Shown here: piece by piece, positions 8,037 to 18,300 of the stretch
How the letters are laid out: every line of letters begins with the position of its first letter
Numbering within the stretch: the stretch's first letter is position 1
IMG/VR virus record: IMGVR_UViG_3300032240_000726
Location: 1-31,250 of that record
Source: a virus
Strand: one strand, 5' to 3'
Length of the DNA: 31,250 bases
Translations under genes and position numbers: made by a program
Notes under the pieces: model-generated
Databases searched by the model: none
Seen by the model: the letters and a program-made list of their open reading frames with translations, nothing else
Told to the model about the DNA's origin: nothing

Positions 8037-8344
8037 TGTCACAAACAAACTTTACTCCTCCCAGCCTACCACTTGCCCCAGAGACGTACAATCGGCAGTA
8101 CATGGACAAGCTGTCCAACGTGATTCGGCTGTTCTTTAACCAGATCAGCAACACAGGTCCTTTGTCTGCTTCAACGCAACGCAACGGCACAACAATCGTC
8201 TCGGGATTGAGTTTTGTGGAACCCAGCACAACAACGCCAAATACGTTCCAAGTCAGCTTGCCTACAGACGCAGATTACGCTAACCTACGGGTGGGGTCTG
8301 TCTATTACGACAGCGCCACCAAAGTACTAAAAATAAAGGTCTGA
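8036..8344 (+). CDS. Small virion-type protein, 102 aa
   Basis: A 102-aa protein whose ATG overlaps the previous stop by one base (TGATG), with GGAAG upstream inside the preceding gene. The N-terminus is Pro-rich (PPSLPLAPETYNRQYMDKLS), followed by a helical stretch ending NVIRLFFNQIS, and the C-terminus LRVGSVYYDSATKVLKIKV looks like a short beta-hairpin typical of tail-spike or fibre head-binding ends. Small proteins with the pattern PxLPxxPxxYNRQYxDxL are common next to tail-hub genes in related phages (recalled). No enzyme motif or membrane segment is present. A structural role as an adaptor between tail hub and a fibre or internal protein is inferred from position only. Confidence 0.75.
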   Translation: MSQTNFTPPSLPLAPETYNRQYMDKLSNVIRLFFNQISNTGPLSASTQRNGTTIVSGLSFVEPSTTTPNTFQVSLPTDADYANLRVGSVYYDSATKVLKIKV

Positions 8345-8345
8345 C

Positions 8346-11300
8346 ATGAGCCTTCACACCCTTGCTACACACATGGCCCAACATGGGCGCGGACCAGATT
8401 CAATGCTGGTGCACATGTCCCCCCGCGAAGTCCAAAGCCTGCAAGCGCTGGCCAAAGCAACGGGCGGCACACTGACGCTCAACCCCCATACCGGGTTGCC
8501 TGAAGCTGGGTGGTTGGACAAACTATTTCCTGCACTTGCGGGGTTTGCCCTAGATATGTTTGTGCCCGGTTTGGGCGAGGCAATTGGCGGGGCATTGGGA
8601 ACTTCTGCGGCTGTTGGTACCGGTATTGCTGTTGGCGGTATTACCGGTCTGGCCACCGGCAGTTTGCAACAAGGTCTGATGGCGGGCTTGGGTGCGTATG
8701 GCGGCGCTGGGTTAAGCGCGGGATTGACGGCTGCGGGAATTGAAAATATTGGCGCTTCCCAATTATCGGCAGCAAATGCAGCGGCAGACCCAATAGCAGC
8801 CCTTGCAGAAGAAAAAGCCGCGCTAATGCCTGCGGCAGGCACGCCGGGAATTGATACGATTTCCAAAGGTTTTGACAACGTTACATCCAACCCATCTTCC
8901 GCCCTCCAGTTTGTTAAAGACAACGGCAAGTCGCTGCTGGCTGCAACGTCTCCCATGTTGGCAGGATCGGGCGTGCAGACAACAACTCCTATACCACAGA
9001 CGCCTAGCTACTATCGCCCATTCATGTACGATCCTCAGACCCAAGGTCTGCAAGCCCTAACGCCTGTCAGTGGCAAAGGGATCAAAAAAGGCGGCTTACT
9101 GAGTTTGGCCAACGGCGGAGCCGTTGCCTTTGCCGATGGTGGGTCGCCTGATGACCAGCCGGATTTGTTCCAGAAAATCTACGGACGCGCAGGTACGGCA
9201 GAAGAACAAGCTGCTATGGCTGGTAAATCGGCAGAAGAAGAACGCGCAATCCTTCAGCAATCGATTGATGCTTGGAACCAGTCGCATCCCAGCGCTGCGC
9301 CACAAGCACAGCCGCAACCACAGCCGCAACCACAAGACCAACCTCAAGCACAGGCCCAAGCGGCTGCGCCCACATCTTCCCCAGATGCAAACGCGGCTCC
9401 CCAGATTACGGACGAGCAACGCAAATTCATTGACTGGCAAGCCAAGCAGAACGACCCGATGCAGCAGGGCATCATTGCAGACGAGTGGGCACGCGCAGGC
9501 ATCACCGACCCGTACTCCAATGCTACGCTGATTAAAAATGCGCAAGCCGCAATTGACAACGCAAACCGTCGCATCAAAGAAACTGGCGGCACCGACGTTG
9601 CTCAATGGAACGATCCCAACTGGCAGAAGTATTTGGGCACCAACAAAGATGCGTTCAACATTGGCACGCAAGTCAAAAACGATCCAGCGTTTGCTGCACA
9701 GTTCTCTAAGCAAACTGGGTTGACTGGTGCCAATTTAAATGCATGGGTTACTGCCGCTACCGATCCTTATGCCGCCGCAGTTCAAAATGCAGGTACGCCA
9801 TCTAAATTCACCGTGGGTGGAGGTGGCGGCTCACAGTCAACAGACACTAGCCAGATTCGACGTCCCGGCCAAGCCATTACTGAAGGCGAAAACTATTCAC
9901 GCCAATATACACCCGACCAATTGACTGGTTTGAGTGCGCTATGGACTAAGTACGGTAGTGATCCTACGGCCATGAAACAGGCAATGCAGCAGTATGGCAT
10001 TACTGCTGATGATATTGGTTTGGCAACGGGGCAGTCTAAAACCCAACTGCAAAAATACTTTGGTGATACATCAAGCCTAACAGGTGACGCCACTAAAGGT
10101 ACGGGGTTATCTGGCCTGACAGACCAAAGCCTTAATGCTACAAGCGCATTTGATATGTTGGATACGCAAGGCCGACGTCAATTTTTCAGTGATTGGGCAA
10201 AACAGCACGATGTTTATGGAATGTCGTCTCCCGGCATGACAGCCGATGATGGGTCGTTTACCCCTTGGGCAACAAAAGACCCATTAACTGTTGCGCAAAG
10301 CAAAGCGCTTGATGCAAGTTGGGTAAAAGCAATCGCGGACTACAACAAAGAACACCCTTTTACATCTTTTTCGTTAGACAAAGCTAAACCCGATGTCCCC
10401 GCAGCAGGCGGTACGCCGACAGCTAACGCATCAGGCATCCAGACTTTGACCAACGCAAACGCACTTGCGTCCAACACACCCCCGCGCGATACACCTGCAC
10501 CATCCGGCATCCAGCAATTGACAAAAGACGGCCACCTTGTTGACCCCACAACTGGTCACTTGCTGAACCCAACATTGACGGCGGCTCAGTTGTCCGAAGC
10601 TAAAGGCAATATGCCCGAGATGCAGTCCGCATATCAAGCGTACTGGGATTCCGTAAAGCCCGGTGACATTTTGGATTTTGCTGGCGGCACATTGACACGT
10701 AATACGGACGGAACAGCTACGCATACTTACACGGACGCTAACGGCAAAAAACAGTCTTACACGTTTAACCAAAACACTGATTTTTCAACTGTGGCCAAGT
10801 CCGATCCCAACATTGCCAAAGAGTGGAAGGACATGTTTAACTACGCCCCACCAAAAGATACAGGTGCGCCTATTATTCAAACACCCGGCCCGACACAAAC
10901 ATCCGTGCCAACCGGCGGCAGCGGGACTGCGGGTTCAGCAACAACACGTGCATTTAACTGGCAGCAAACCCCGATTGACCGCTTGCCTACCGTGGCACAG
11001 AAGAAGCCTGAAGAAGCAATGTCTGGCGAGTCGCTTGCAGCCTACAACGCGTTGTTTGGCAAAGGTTCTACCGCTACAAAAGCATGGACCACGTACCCCG
11101 GTCGCAACTACTTGCCAAATACTGGTCAAGGGTTTTATGTGCAGCACGGCGGAGCAGCATCGTCTTCAAACCCAACGTCTTCCAGTTCGTCAACTACAGA
11201 CAAAACGCAGCCTACAACTGAACAATTAAACGACAAAACCACCATGCCATCGCAGTCCCCCGGTGAAGGGTATCACTGGGTGTGGATTGATAGCCCCGGT

Positions 11301-11693
11301 GCAAAACACTGGGTCTCTGTTCCAATTGAGCCCGACACTACCGGCGGGTCCAGCCCGGGCGGCGCAGCCAATGGCGGTTTAATGGGTTATGCAGGCGGCG
11401 GGCTTGGCTCGTTGGGCGGTTACTCTGATGGCGGCAGATTGCTGCGCGGCCCGGGCGATGGCGTTTCGGACTCGATTCCTGCCTCGATTGGTAATCGCCA
11501 GCCTGCCCGCCTTGCCGATGGTGAGTTCGTTGTGCCTGCCCGCATTGTGTCGGAGTTGGGTAACGGCTCTACCGAAGCTGGCGCTCGTCGCCTGTACCAG
11601 ATGATGGACCGTGTGCAGAACGCCCGCAAGAAGTCGGTCGGCAAAGGCAACGTGGCTAAGAACAGCCGCGCCGAACAATACCTTCCCGCATAA
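8346..11693 (+). CDS. Large virion protein with glycine-zipper region and ADGEFVVP motif, possible ejection protein
   Basis: A 1115-aa protein of low overall complexity. Residues about 56-131 form a hydrophobic Gly/Ala-rich stretch with GxxxG spacing (GLGEAIGGALGTSAA, GIAVGGITGLATG, AGLGAYGGAGLSAG) that could insert in or cross a membrane. A Gln/Pro/Ala linker follows at about residue 318, with two exact 12-bp units at 9309-9332. The middle is Thr/Asn/Asp-rich with no recognised enzyme. The C-terminus has YAGGG and YSDGG motifs, then PGDGVSDSIPASI, RQPARLADGEFVVP and a helix (ARRLYQMMDRVQNARKKS), a block I recall from virion proteins of many marine and freshwater phages. ANGGAVAFADGG occurs near residue 255. 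The gene sits with other very large virion genes; a role in DNA ejection or as an internal core protein is inferred. Confidence 0.75.
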   Translation: MSLHTLATHMAQHGRGPDSMLVHMSPREVQSLQALAKATGGTLTLNPHTGLPEAGWLDKLFPALAGFALDMFVPGLGEAIGGALGTSAAVGTGIAVGGITGLATGSLQQGLMAGLGAYGGAGLSAGLTAAGIENIGASQLSAANAAADPIAALAEEKAALMPAAGTPGIDTISKGFDNVTSNPSSALQFVKDNGKSLLAATSPMLAGSGVQTTTPIPQTPSYYRPFMYDPQTQGLQALTPVSGKGIKKGGLLSLANGGAVAFADGGSPDDQPDLFQKIYGRAGTAEEQAAMAGKSAEEERAILQQSIDAWNQSHPSAAPQAQPQPQPQPQDQPQAQAQAAAPTSSPDANAAPQITDEQRKFIDWQAKQNDPMQQGIIADEWARAGITDPYSNATLIKNAQAAIDNANRRIKETGGTDVAQWNDPNWQKYLGTNKDAFNIGTQVKNDPAFAAQFSKQTGLTGANLNAWVTAATDPYAAAVQNAGTPSKFTVGGGGGSQSTDTSQIRRPGQAITEGENYSRQYTPDQLTGLSALWTKYGSDPTAMKQAMQQYGITADDIGLATGQSKTQLQKYFGDTSSLTGDATKGTGLSGLTDQSLNATSAFDMLDTQGRRQFFSDWAKQHDVYGMSSPGMTADDGSFTPWATKDPLTVAQSKALDASWVKAIADYNKEHPFTSFSLDKAKPDVPAAGGTPTANASGIQTLTNANALASNTPPRDTPAPSGIQQLTKDGHLVDPTTGHLLNPTLTAAQLSEAKGNMPEMQSAYQAYWDSVKPGDILDFAGGTLTRNTDGTATHTYTDANGKKQSYTFNQNTDFSTVAKSDPNIAKEWKDMFNYAPPKDTGAPIIQTPGPTQTSVPTGGSGTAGSATTRAFNWQQTPIDRLPTVAQKKPEEAMSGESLAAYNALFGKGSTATKAWTTYPGRNYLPNTGQGFYVQHGGAASSSNPTSSSSSTTDKTQPTTEQLNDKTTMPSQSPGEGYHWVWIDSPGAKHWVSVPIEPDTTGGSSPGGAANGGLMGYAGGGLGSLGGYSDGGRLLRGPGDGVSDSIPASIGNRQPARLADGEFVVPARIVSELGNGSTEAGARRLYQMMDRVQNARKKSVGKGNVAKNSRAEQYLPA

Positions 11694-11702
11694 GGAGACA
11701 GC

Positions 11703-13085
11703 ATGTCTGATCCACAATTCACACAACAACAGATAACGCAGACCACCATCCCTGACTATGCTCGGCGCTATGTCGAGAACTTGTTGGGCGCTGGCGAAGG
11801 CACACTGTTCAATTACCAAAAAGACGCGCAGGGTAACCCCGTCCTTGACTCTTCTGGAATGCCTATTCCTGCGGGGTTTCAGCCGTACCAGCAGTACACA
11901 GGTGAGCGTCAAGCCCAGTTTACGCCGTTGCAACAGCAAGCGTTTGAAGCTGCGGGTCAGTTGCAGGTTCCCGGTCAGATGTACGACGCATCGCAGATGG
12001 CCAAATTGGCCACGCAAACGGCTGGACAGACTGCGTACAAACCGTCCAACTATCAGTCGTCCATGGTGCAGGCCCCACAGATTAGCCAGTACCAGATGCA
12101 AGGGCCGCAGGAGGTAACAGCAAAAAACTTCACTGACGCTGGCGTGGCCAGCCAGTACATGAACCCGTACCAGCAACAGGTCACGGATATTCAAAAGCGT
12201 GAAGCCCAGCGCCAAGCAGGTATTGCAGCCACCCAACGCGGTGCACAAGCCGCAGGAGCCGGTGCGTTTGGCGGTTCTCGCCAAGCCATCATGGACGCAG
12301 AAGCCGCCCGCAACTTGTCGCAACAGATGAACGACATCCAAGCGCAGGGGTCAAACCAAGCGTACACCCAAGGCATGAGCCAGTTCAATGCGGATCAAGC
12401 GCGTGCCTTACAAGCAGGCATGGGCAACCAGCAGATGGGGTACAACGTCAACAACGCCAACCTTCAGTCGTTGTTGGGCACACAGCAGTTGGGCACAGGC
12501 CAAAGTCTGCAAGCGCAGTTGGCCAACCAGCAAGCCATGAATGCCATGAACCAGCTCAACGAGCAGTCGTCCCAGTATGGGGCGGGCTTGGGGCTGCAAG
12601 GTCTTCAGACGGCTTTGTCCGGCGCGGGTCAGTTGGGTAATTTGGGCCAGAACATCTACGCCCAAAACCAAGGCAACTTAACAATGCAGAATCAGTTTGG
12701 CACGCAGCAGCAGGCCCAGATTCAAAACATGTTGAACAACAACTACCAAGACTTTCAGAACGCGCAGAACATGCCGTACAAACAGATGGGCTTCATGTCC
12801 GATCTGTTGCGCGGAACGCAAGGTCTTGGTCAGTCAAACGTGTACCAGTATGCACCTACGCCCAGCCCGATGTCTCAATTGGCGGGTTTAGGTACGGCTG
12901 CGTATGCCACCAGCAAAGCGTTTGGTTCAGCCGACGGCGGCATGATTAAAGACAAGTACGCTGATGGCGGCGCTGTTGACCGTCCTGTGTATGCCCACGC
13001 ATTCGATAACGGCTCGGGCTACGCCCGTGGTGGTAAAGTTAAAGGGCACGGCTTGGCTGACTTGGCCTTGTCTCGCATGGCGTAA
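11703..13085 (+). CDS. Gln/Asn-rich virion protein, 460 aa
   Basis: A 460-aa protein with a clear SD (AAGGAGAC) 9 nt after the previous stop. It begins with FTQQQITQTTIPDYARRYVE and is unusually rich in Gln, Asn, Ala and Gly. Residues about 155-205 (QQQVTDIQKREAQRQAG, then AATQRGAQAAGAGAFGGSRQ) and the long central part have an 11-residue-like helical periodicity of Gln/Ala/Leu, suggesting extended coiled-coil bundles. The last 50 residues carry ADGGMIKDKYADGGAV and GYARGGKVKGHG, motifs shared with the genes on either side. I recall homologues in uncultured freshwater phages without known function. No membrane segment or catalytic motif is seen. An internal virion or ejection-channel role is inferred from neighbours. 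Confidence 0.75.
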   Translation: MSDPQFTQQQITQTTIPDYARRYVENLLGAGEGTLFNYQKDAQGNPVLDSSGMPIPAGFQPYQQYTGERQAQFTPLQQQAFEAAGQLQVPGQMYDASQMAKLATQTAGQTAYKPSNYQSSMVQAPQISQYQMQGPQEVTAKNFTDAGVASQYMNPYQQQVTDIQKREAQRQAGIAATQRGAQAAGAGAFGGSRQAIMDAEAARNLSQQMNDIQAQGSNQAYTQGMSQFNADQARALQAGMGNQQMGYNVNNANLQSLLGTQQLGTGQSLQAQLANQQAMNAMNQLNEQSSQYGAGLGLQGLQTALSGAGQLGNLGQNIYAQNQGNLTMQNQFGTQQQAQIQNMLNNNYQDFQNAQNMPYKQMGFMSDLLRGTQGLGQSNVYQYAPTPSPMSQLAGLGTAAYATSKAFGSADGGMIKDKYADGGAVDRPVYAHAFDNGSGYARGGKVKGHGLADLALSRMA

Positions 13086-13094
13086 GGAATAAAA

Positions 13095-15287
13095 ATGGCA
13101 ATCCCAAATCCAAACCAGATCACATCCGTTTTGCGGATGATGCCCGACCAGCAGTTGCAACAGTACGCTGCAATGCACAAGGATGACCCTTACATTTTCC
13201 CCATGGCATTTGCGGAGAGCAACGCACGCAAGGAAGCGCGTGCCGCGCAGCAGGCTATGGCGATGGGCCAGCCCCAGCCCAAGGTGGTCGATCAGGATTT
13301 GATGGCGATGGCTTCCCAGCCGCCCATCCCCCCACAAGGGGGGATGCCCCAAGGCGGGCCTCAGATGGCCCAGCAGCAGTTGCCCGAGCATCAAGGCATC
13401 GGTGCGTTGCCTGCCCAGAACATTCAGCACATGGCTGATGGCGGTATCGCTGGCTACGCTGGCGGCGGTATGGATGAGCAGTTGGCCTACAACAACGAAC
13501 CCGTTATGCGCATGGCGGGCGGCGGAGCCGTCCAACATTTTGCTGAAAAAGGTGCAGTGAACCCCAGCGGTTTTACACCTGAGATGCAGCAGTACTTGCT
13601 GGAGCAAGCGCAAGCAAACAACGTCGATCCACAGGCTTTGATGGCTATTGTAAAAGCAGAAAGCCGTGGAAAAGTTGGCGCTCAAAGCGACACATCAACA
13701 GCGCACGGTTTGTTTCAAATTATTGATAAAACTTTTAAAAATGCTGGCGGCGATCCTGCCAAGCGCCATGATCCGTTTGAGAACATCCGTGTCGGAGCCA
13801 AGCTGCTGGGCGACAACGCCAAAGTTTTGCGCAACCAGTTGAAGCGAGACCCTAGCCCGGACGAGCTGTACGCTACGCACTTCCTTGGGACAGGCACAGG
13901 CGGTAAGTTGCTGCAAGCGCATCCTGACACGCCGATGTCGAGCTTCTTGTATTCTGCTGACAAAGAGAATGCTGACAAAATTATGTCTAGCAATAAGAAA
14001 CTGCTGGGCGGCAAAACCGTTGGTGAAGTACGCCAGACCTTGGCCAACAAACTGTTCAGCGCCATTCCTATGGGCGCAGCAAACGCTGCGACTGTTCCGT
14101 CGGGACCACCAACTGTATCGCCCCAAGGCACACCCGGTGATCTGGCGTCCCAAATCCCGGGCCAACGCGCGCAAGCGCCTGCGTCTACAGCCGAACAAGA
14201 GAATTCATATTTTGGACGGTTGGCGGACACACTGGGTATTTCGCCAGAAGTTCAGCGCAATATCAACAACACGTTGAATGCGGCGGGGGGTTACTCGTCT
14301 CCAGTCAGCACAGCAAACCGTATGGTCGGGGTGGCATCGGGCGCATTAAAAGCTACACCAGAAATGATTGCCGAAGCTGAAAAAGCACGCCGTATAGCCA
14401 ACACTGTTCGGTTACCCGCTCCTGCTAAAGCAGGTCTTGAAGCCCTTGATGCCGCGTCCCAAGCAACCCGCGATGCCGCTGTAGCGGCCCGACAAGCCCG
14501 TAACTTGGAACAAGACCGTAGAGCCGCAACGGCTGCGGAACAATCCGTTAAAGCGGCTGATGAGACAGCCAACATTGCCCGCAAAACCGAAGAAGGTATC
14601 GCGGCTGTGCCCCGCGCACAAGCGGCAAACACAGCCAAAGCAGTAAATGCAGCACGGACTCTATCTGTTAATCAGTTTGGCGAGTCTATGTTTCCAAACA
14701 AAGAAGCTGCTGCTACTGCTGGGGCCAAAGAAAGCCCTTACGACGTGGAAGACATGCGCAAGGCCGAGCCTATGCCCACCGCCAAAGAAGCCGTGGATGC
14801 CGCCAAAGCAGAGTTGCCTGCCAAGGAACGCAAGGGCATGAACTACGACGACCTGCTGGCGTTTGGTTTGAACTTGATGGCAGGCACTTCTCCCAACGCT
14901 TTGACCAACGTTGGTGCTGCGGGTATTGCGGCTTTGAAGAACAAGCAAGAGCGTGAGAAGGCTGAGCAAGACCTTGAGTACAAGGACATCATGAAGAAGT
15001 ACTACGGCTCGTTGGGCAAGAAGGCCGAGTCTGAGGCTTCTTATCTGGCGTCAGGAGAAAAAGGCCGGATGGCCGATCGCCAAAAAGCTGTGGCCGAAAT
15101 TCAAGCAAGCATGGACGCATGGGCCAAAGCAAAAGCCGGTATGTACACACCGGAAGAGGAAGAAGCCCAGCGTAGAAAACTGACGCAGTACTTCTTTAAT
15201 GCGTACGAATTACCGATTCCCGCTACAATGTCGTCTACAACCGGAGGTGGGTTGCCTCAAGGTGTCAAGGTGACGCCGTACGGTTAA
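13095..15287 (+). CDS. Virion-associated lytic transglycosylase (SLT domain)
   Basis: A 730-aa protein; AAGGA lies 7 nt before ATG. Residues about 160-270 are a soluble-lytic-transglycosylase-like domain: ALMAIVKAESRGKVGAQS places the catalytic Glu at 189, and TAHGLFQIIDKTF (205-210) is the conserved G-L-F/M-Q-I block after it. Such enzymes cut the MurNAc-GlcNAc bond to a 1,6-anhydro product. Residues 112-154 carry MADGGIAGYAGGG and MAGGGAVQHFA, shared with the two preceding proteins. The remainder is Ala/Lys/Glu-rich coiled coil (about 400-560 and 600-690). A transglycosylase embedded in a long virion protein, separate from the GH108 endolysin, fits local wall penetration during DNA entry as in T7 gp16; that role is inferred. 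Confidence 0.85.
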   Translation: MAIPNPNQITSVLRMMPDQQLQQYAAMHKDDPYIFPMAFAESNARKEARAAQQAMAMGQPQPKVVDQDLMAMASQPPIPPQGGMPQGGPQMAQQQLPEHQGIGALPAQNIQHMADGGIAGYAGGGMDEQLAYNNEPVMRMAGGGAVQHFAEKGAVNPSGFTPEMQQYLLEQAQANNVDPQALMAIVKAESRGKVGAQSDTSTAHGLFQIIDKTFKNAGGDPAKRHDPFENIRVGAKLLGDNAKVLRNQLKRDPSPDELYATHFLGTGTGGKLLQAHPDTPMSSFLYSADKENADKIMSSNKKLLGGKTVGEVRQTLANKLFSAIPMGAANAATVPSGPPTVSPQGTPGDLASQIPGQRAQAPASTAEQENSYFGRLADTLGISPEVQRNINNTLNAAGGYSSPVSTANRMVGVASGALKATPEMIAEAEKARRIANTVRLPAPAKAGLEALDAASQATRDAAVAARQARNLEQDRRAATAAEQSVKAADETANIARKTEEGIAAVPRAQAANTAKAVNAARTLSVNQFGESMFPNKEAAATAGAKESPYDVEDMRKAEPMPTAKEAVDAAKAELPAKERKGMNYDDLLAFGLNLMAGTSPNALTNVGAAGIAALKNKQEREKAEQDLEYKDIMKKYYGSLGKKAESEASYLASGEKGRMADRQKAVAEIQASMDAWAKAKAGMYTPEEEEAQRRKLTQYFFNAYELPIPATMSSTTGGGLPQGVKVTPYG

Positions 15288-15306
15288 CAATCAGTGAGGT
15301 GCGGGT

Positions 15307-18300
15307 ATGCCGCTATACCAAGTCGAAATCCCCGGTCGGGGAAAGTTCAAAGTCGAATCTCCGACAGAGCTTACGGATGAACAGGCCTACGAGGCCGTCA
15401 TGCGGGACATTGGTAACGAACCCCCACCCAAGTCTGGTATTCTTGCAGCCCTCGGCAAGGGCACAGAGTCCACGCTAAGCCAGCTTCGTTCTGGTTTATC
15501 TGGTGCGTTGGGTTCTGGCGAAGAAGCCGCCACTGCCGGGTTGCAGCGCGGCGAAGCCATCAACCGCAAGTACGCCGACCAAGTTAGCCTTGAGAAAGTC
15601 AAGGAAGCGTATGAGAAGAACGGTCTGCTGTCTGCGGCCAAAGAAGTAGCAGGCCAAGTCCCTGCTGCGATCGCTGAACAAGCCCCGAACCTTGCTACTG
15701 CTTTTGGTGGCGCTCGTCTTGGCGCTATGGCTGGCTCTGCGTTGGGTCCAGTCGGCGCAGTGGTTGGCGGTGGTCTGGGCGCTTTTGCCCCTTCCCTGAT
15801 TCAACAGTTCGGTGGGAACATCGAGCGTCAGGCGCAGGAACAAAGGAACCGGGGGGAAGAAGTCTCTATCAACAAAGGGGCGGCGGGGGCCGCAGCCCTT
15901 CCTCAAGCTGCTTTGGACGTAGCGCAGACGTTCATTCCTTTTGGCGGCAAGCTCATCAGCAAACTGACGGGTATCCCAGAAGCTGCGTTCTTCAGCAAAG
16001 CAGCCGGGCAGGCAGAGAAGCTGGCCAACGAGCGGCTCTTGACCACGCTGGCCAAAGGCACAGCCACCGGTATCTTGGCTGAAATCCCCCCAGAAATTGG
16101 CCAACAGATGTTAGAGCGGGCGCAAGCTGGCTTGTCGTTGACCGACCAAGACGCCATGAAAGAGTACGGCCAGACGGCGTACCAGATTGGTTTGCTCGGC
16201 CCGTTGGGTGCTGTGGGTCGTCTGTCAGAAAAAAGCGCAGCCCGTCAAGAGCTTGCCGCTCGGCAAGAAGCACCAGAGCCAACAACCCCTGCGGCACCGC
16301 AAGAAACCCAAGAGCCGATGCTGGCGTTGCCCCCACCTTCTGCTGAACAGATTGGGACCGAAGTACAGCCTGTCACCCGTGGCTTTAACGAAGCCCTTCG
16401 CGCTGGCGCTGTCATGGGCAACATGGACACCAGCCGCCTCGCCCAACCCGGAGCCTTGGCTACGCCTGCACCAGACCTGAACAGGGAGATGGAGCAGCAC
16501 GACCAGTTAAAACGGACTCTGGAAGCCATGCAGATGCAGTTGCAGACAGCAGCAGCGGCAGGCGATACAGCAACGATCAAAGCGTTGCACCCAAAATATG
16601 CGGAACTTGAGCAGCAGGTGCAGGCATCTGCCCAAAACATTGAGAATTTGGGCGGAACAACCCAGACGTTGGCTGAGCTGGAGACGCAATCCAAAGCCCA
16701 ACTGCAAACGCTGAACAACAAGATCAAGTCCGCACAGAAGAAGCTGGCCGATTCCGCGCAGCTTGGCGACTTTGGAGCGCTGCCAAAACTGACAGAGAAG
16801 CTGGATGAACTCAAGCAAGAACACGCCGACCTGACCGAGACCTATGGCAAGAAGCGTGGGGTACTGGAAGAAAAGCAACTTAACCAACAACAGCGTGGGC
16901 AGACCCGTGAGTTGTTTACACAACAAGAAGCCCCTCCATCCCCAGCAGAAAAACCCGCAGGCTACGACCAACACAAACCTGTGCAGGGTTTTGCCGCTAC
17001 GCCAGCCGAGGCCCAAGGAATTGAGCCCTCAAAAGTTGCTGCGCCCACTGAAGTGGTCAGAGAAGAAAAGGTTGCCACGCCTGAGTCCACCGCTGCCGCA
17101 GAAAAGATGTATGCCGAAATCCAAGATTTGGAAGGACAAGTGGCACGTCTGCGCGGTAAAGAAATTCCAGCGAACGCGGACAGGATTGCCAAGCTGAACA
17201 AGCTCAAAGAAGCCTACGTTTCGGCCACAAAGCCAGCACCGTTGGATACGCGCTCGATTGATCTGTTCAGTGAGCAGAACATCATCAACACTGCTATTCA
17301 AAGCGGCGATCAGGCCACGCTTGAAAAAGTGGCCAAGGCTCGGATAGAAGAAGAGAGAAAGACTCAGCGCCAGCGCAGCGAAGAGAAAGCTGCCGAACGT
17401 GATCGTTTGCTAACGTCCTTGGACGAGCGTCTGGGATTGGCTGGCCAAAAAGTTGAGCGCACTGCCACGCCAGAAGAGTACGACTCGGTCATGGATCAGA
17501 TCGACGTTTACAAACGCGCCATTGAAAATCCACAAGGCAACGCCAACAAGTCAATCTTGCAGCAACTGTACGATCTGACGGCTGAACACGAGAAGCTGAC
17601 AGCGCAGCTTGAGAGTGGCATAGCTACGCCTACCCTGCGTGAGAAAGCCATGCAGATTGGCAAAGGCACGCAACCTGCTCCTCGGCAGATGGATGCATCA
17701 GAACGTTTCCAGATGCGCCGCCGTATTGATACGATTGCCAAACGCTACCAGCATCTTGTCGATACCAAGGTCAAACCAGCACGCGAAGCCATCGTTGCTT
17801 TGCATCAAAGCCTGTACAAAAAAGCTCCCGCCGCTAAAGCGGAACAGATTCGTGCTGAAAAAGAAGCCGAGTCAGCGCGACAAGTCGAGTCTACAAAACG
17901 GCGAGACAAGAACTGGCACGCCCCGTTGCTTGATAAACCTGTTGGCGCTGTTATGAGTCGTGCGGCTAAGACAGCCAAGCGCATCAATGAAGGTAACGTA
18001 ACCCGAGAAGCCTCCAAGACCGCAGCGCTTGAGAAACTGGCATTTGATTTGGGTATTGCCACGCCTGAGTACGGGAACATGATTACCGAGCAGGCTCGGC
18101 GTATTGAAGCATTGAAGAAAAGGTACGGCGAAAACGACAAAGCAGTCAACGAGTACCGCAACCAAGTGACAACAGAACGGGATGTAAAAGCCCGGGAGCT
18201 GGGGTACAAAACACCCGAGTACAAACAGGCACTGAAAGAGCAGTCTAAGAAACTCACTGAAGCCGTGGCTGCGTCAGGGCCAATGGAGCCCGCATCCAAG

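Noticed and set aside
11379-12341. 320-codon open frame on the - strand across two virion genes
   Set aside because: It spans the end of one well-supported gene and the start of the next, including their ribosome site, with no domain of its own.
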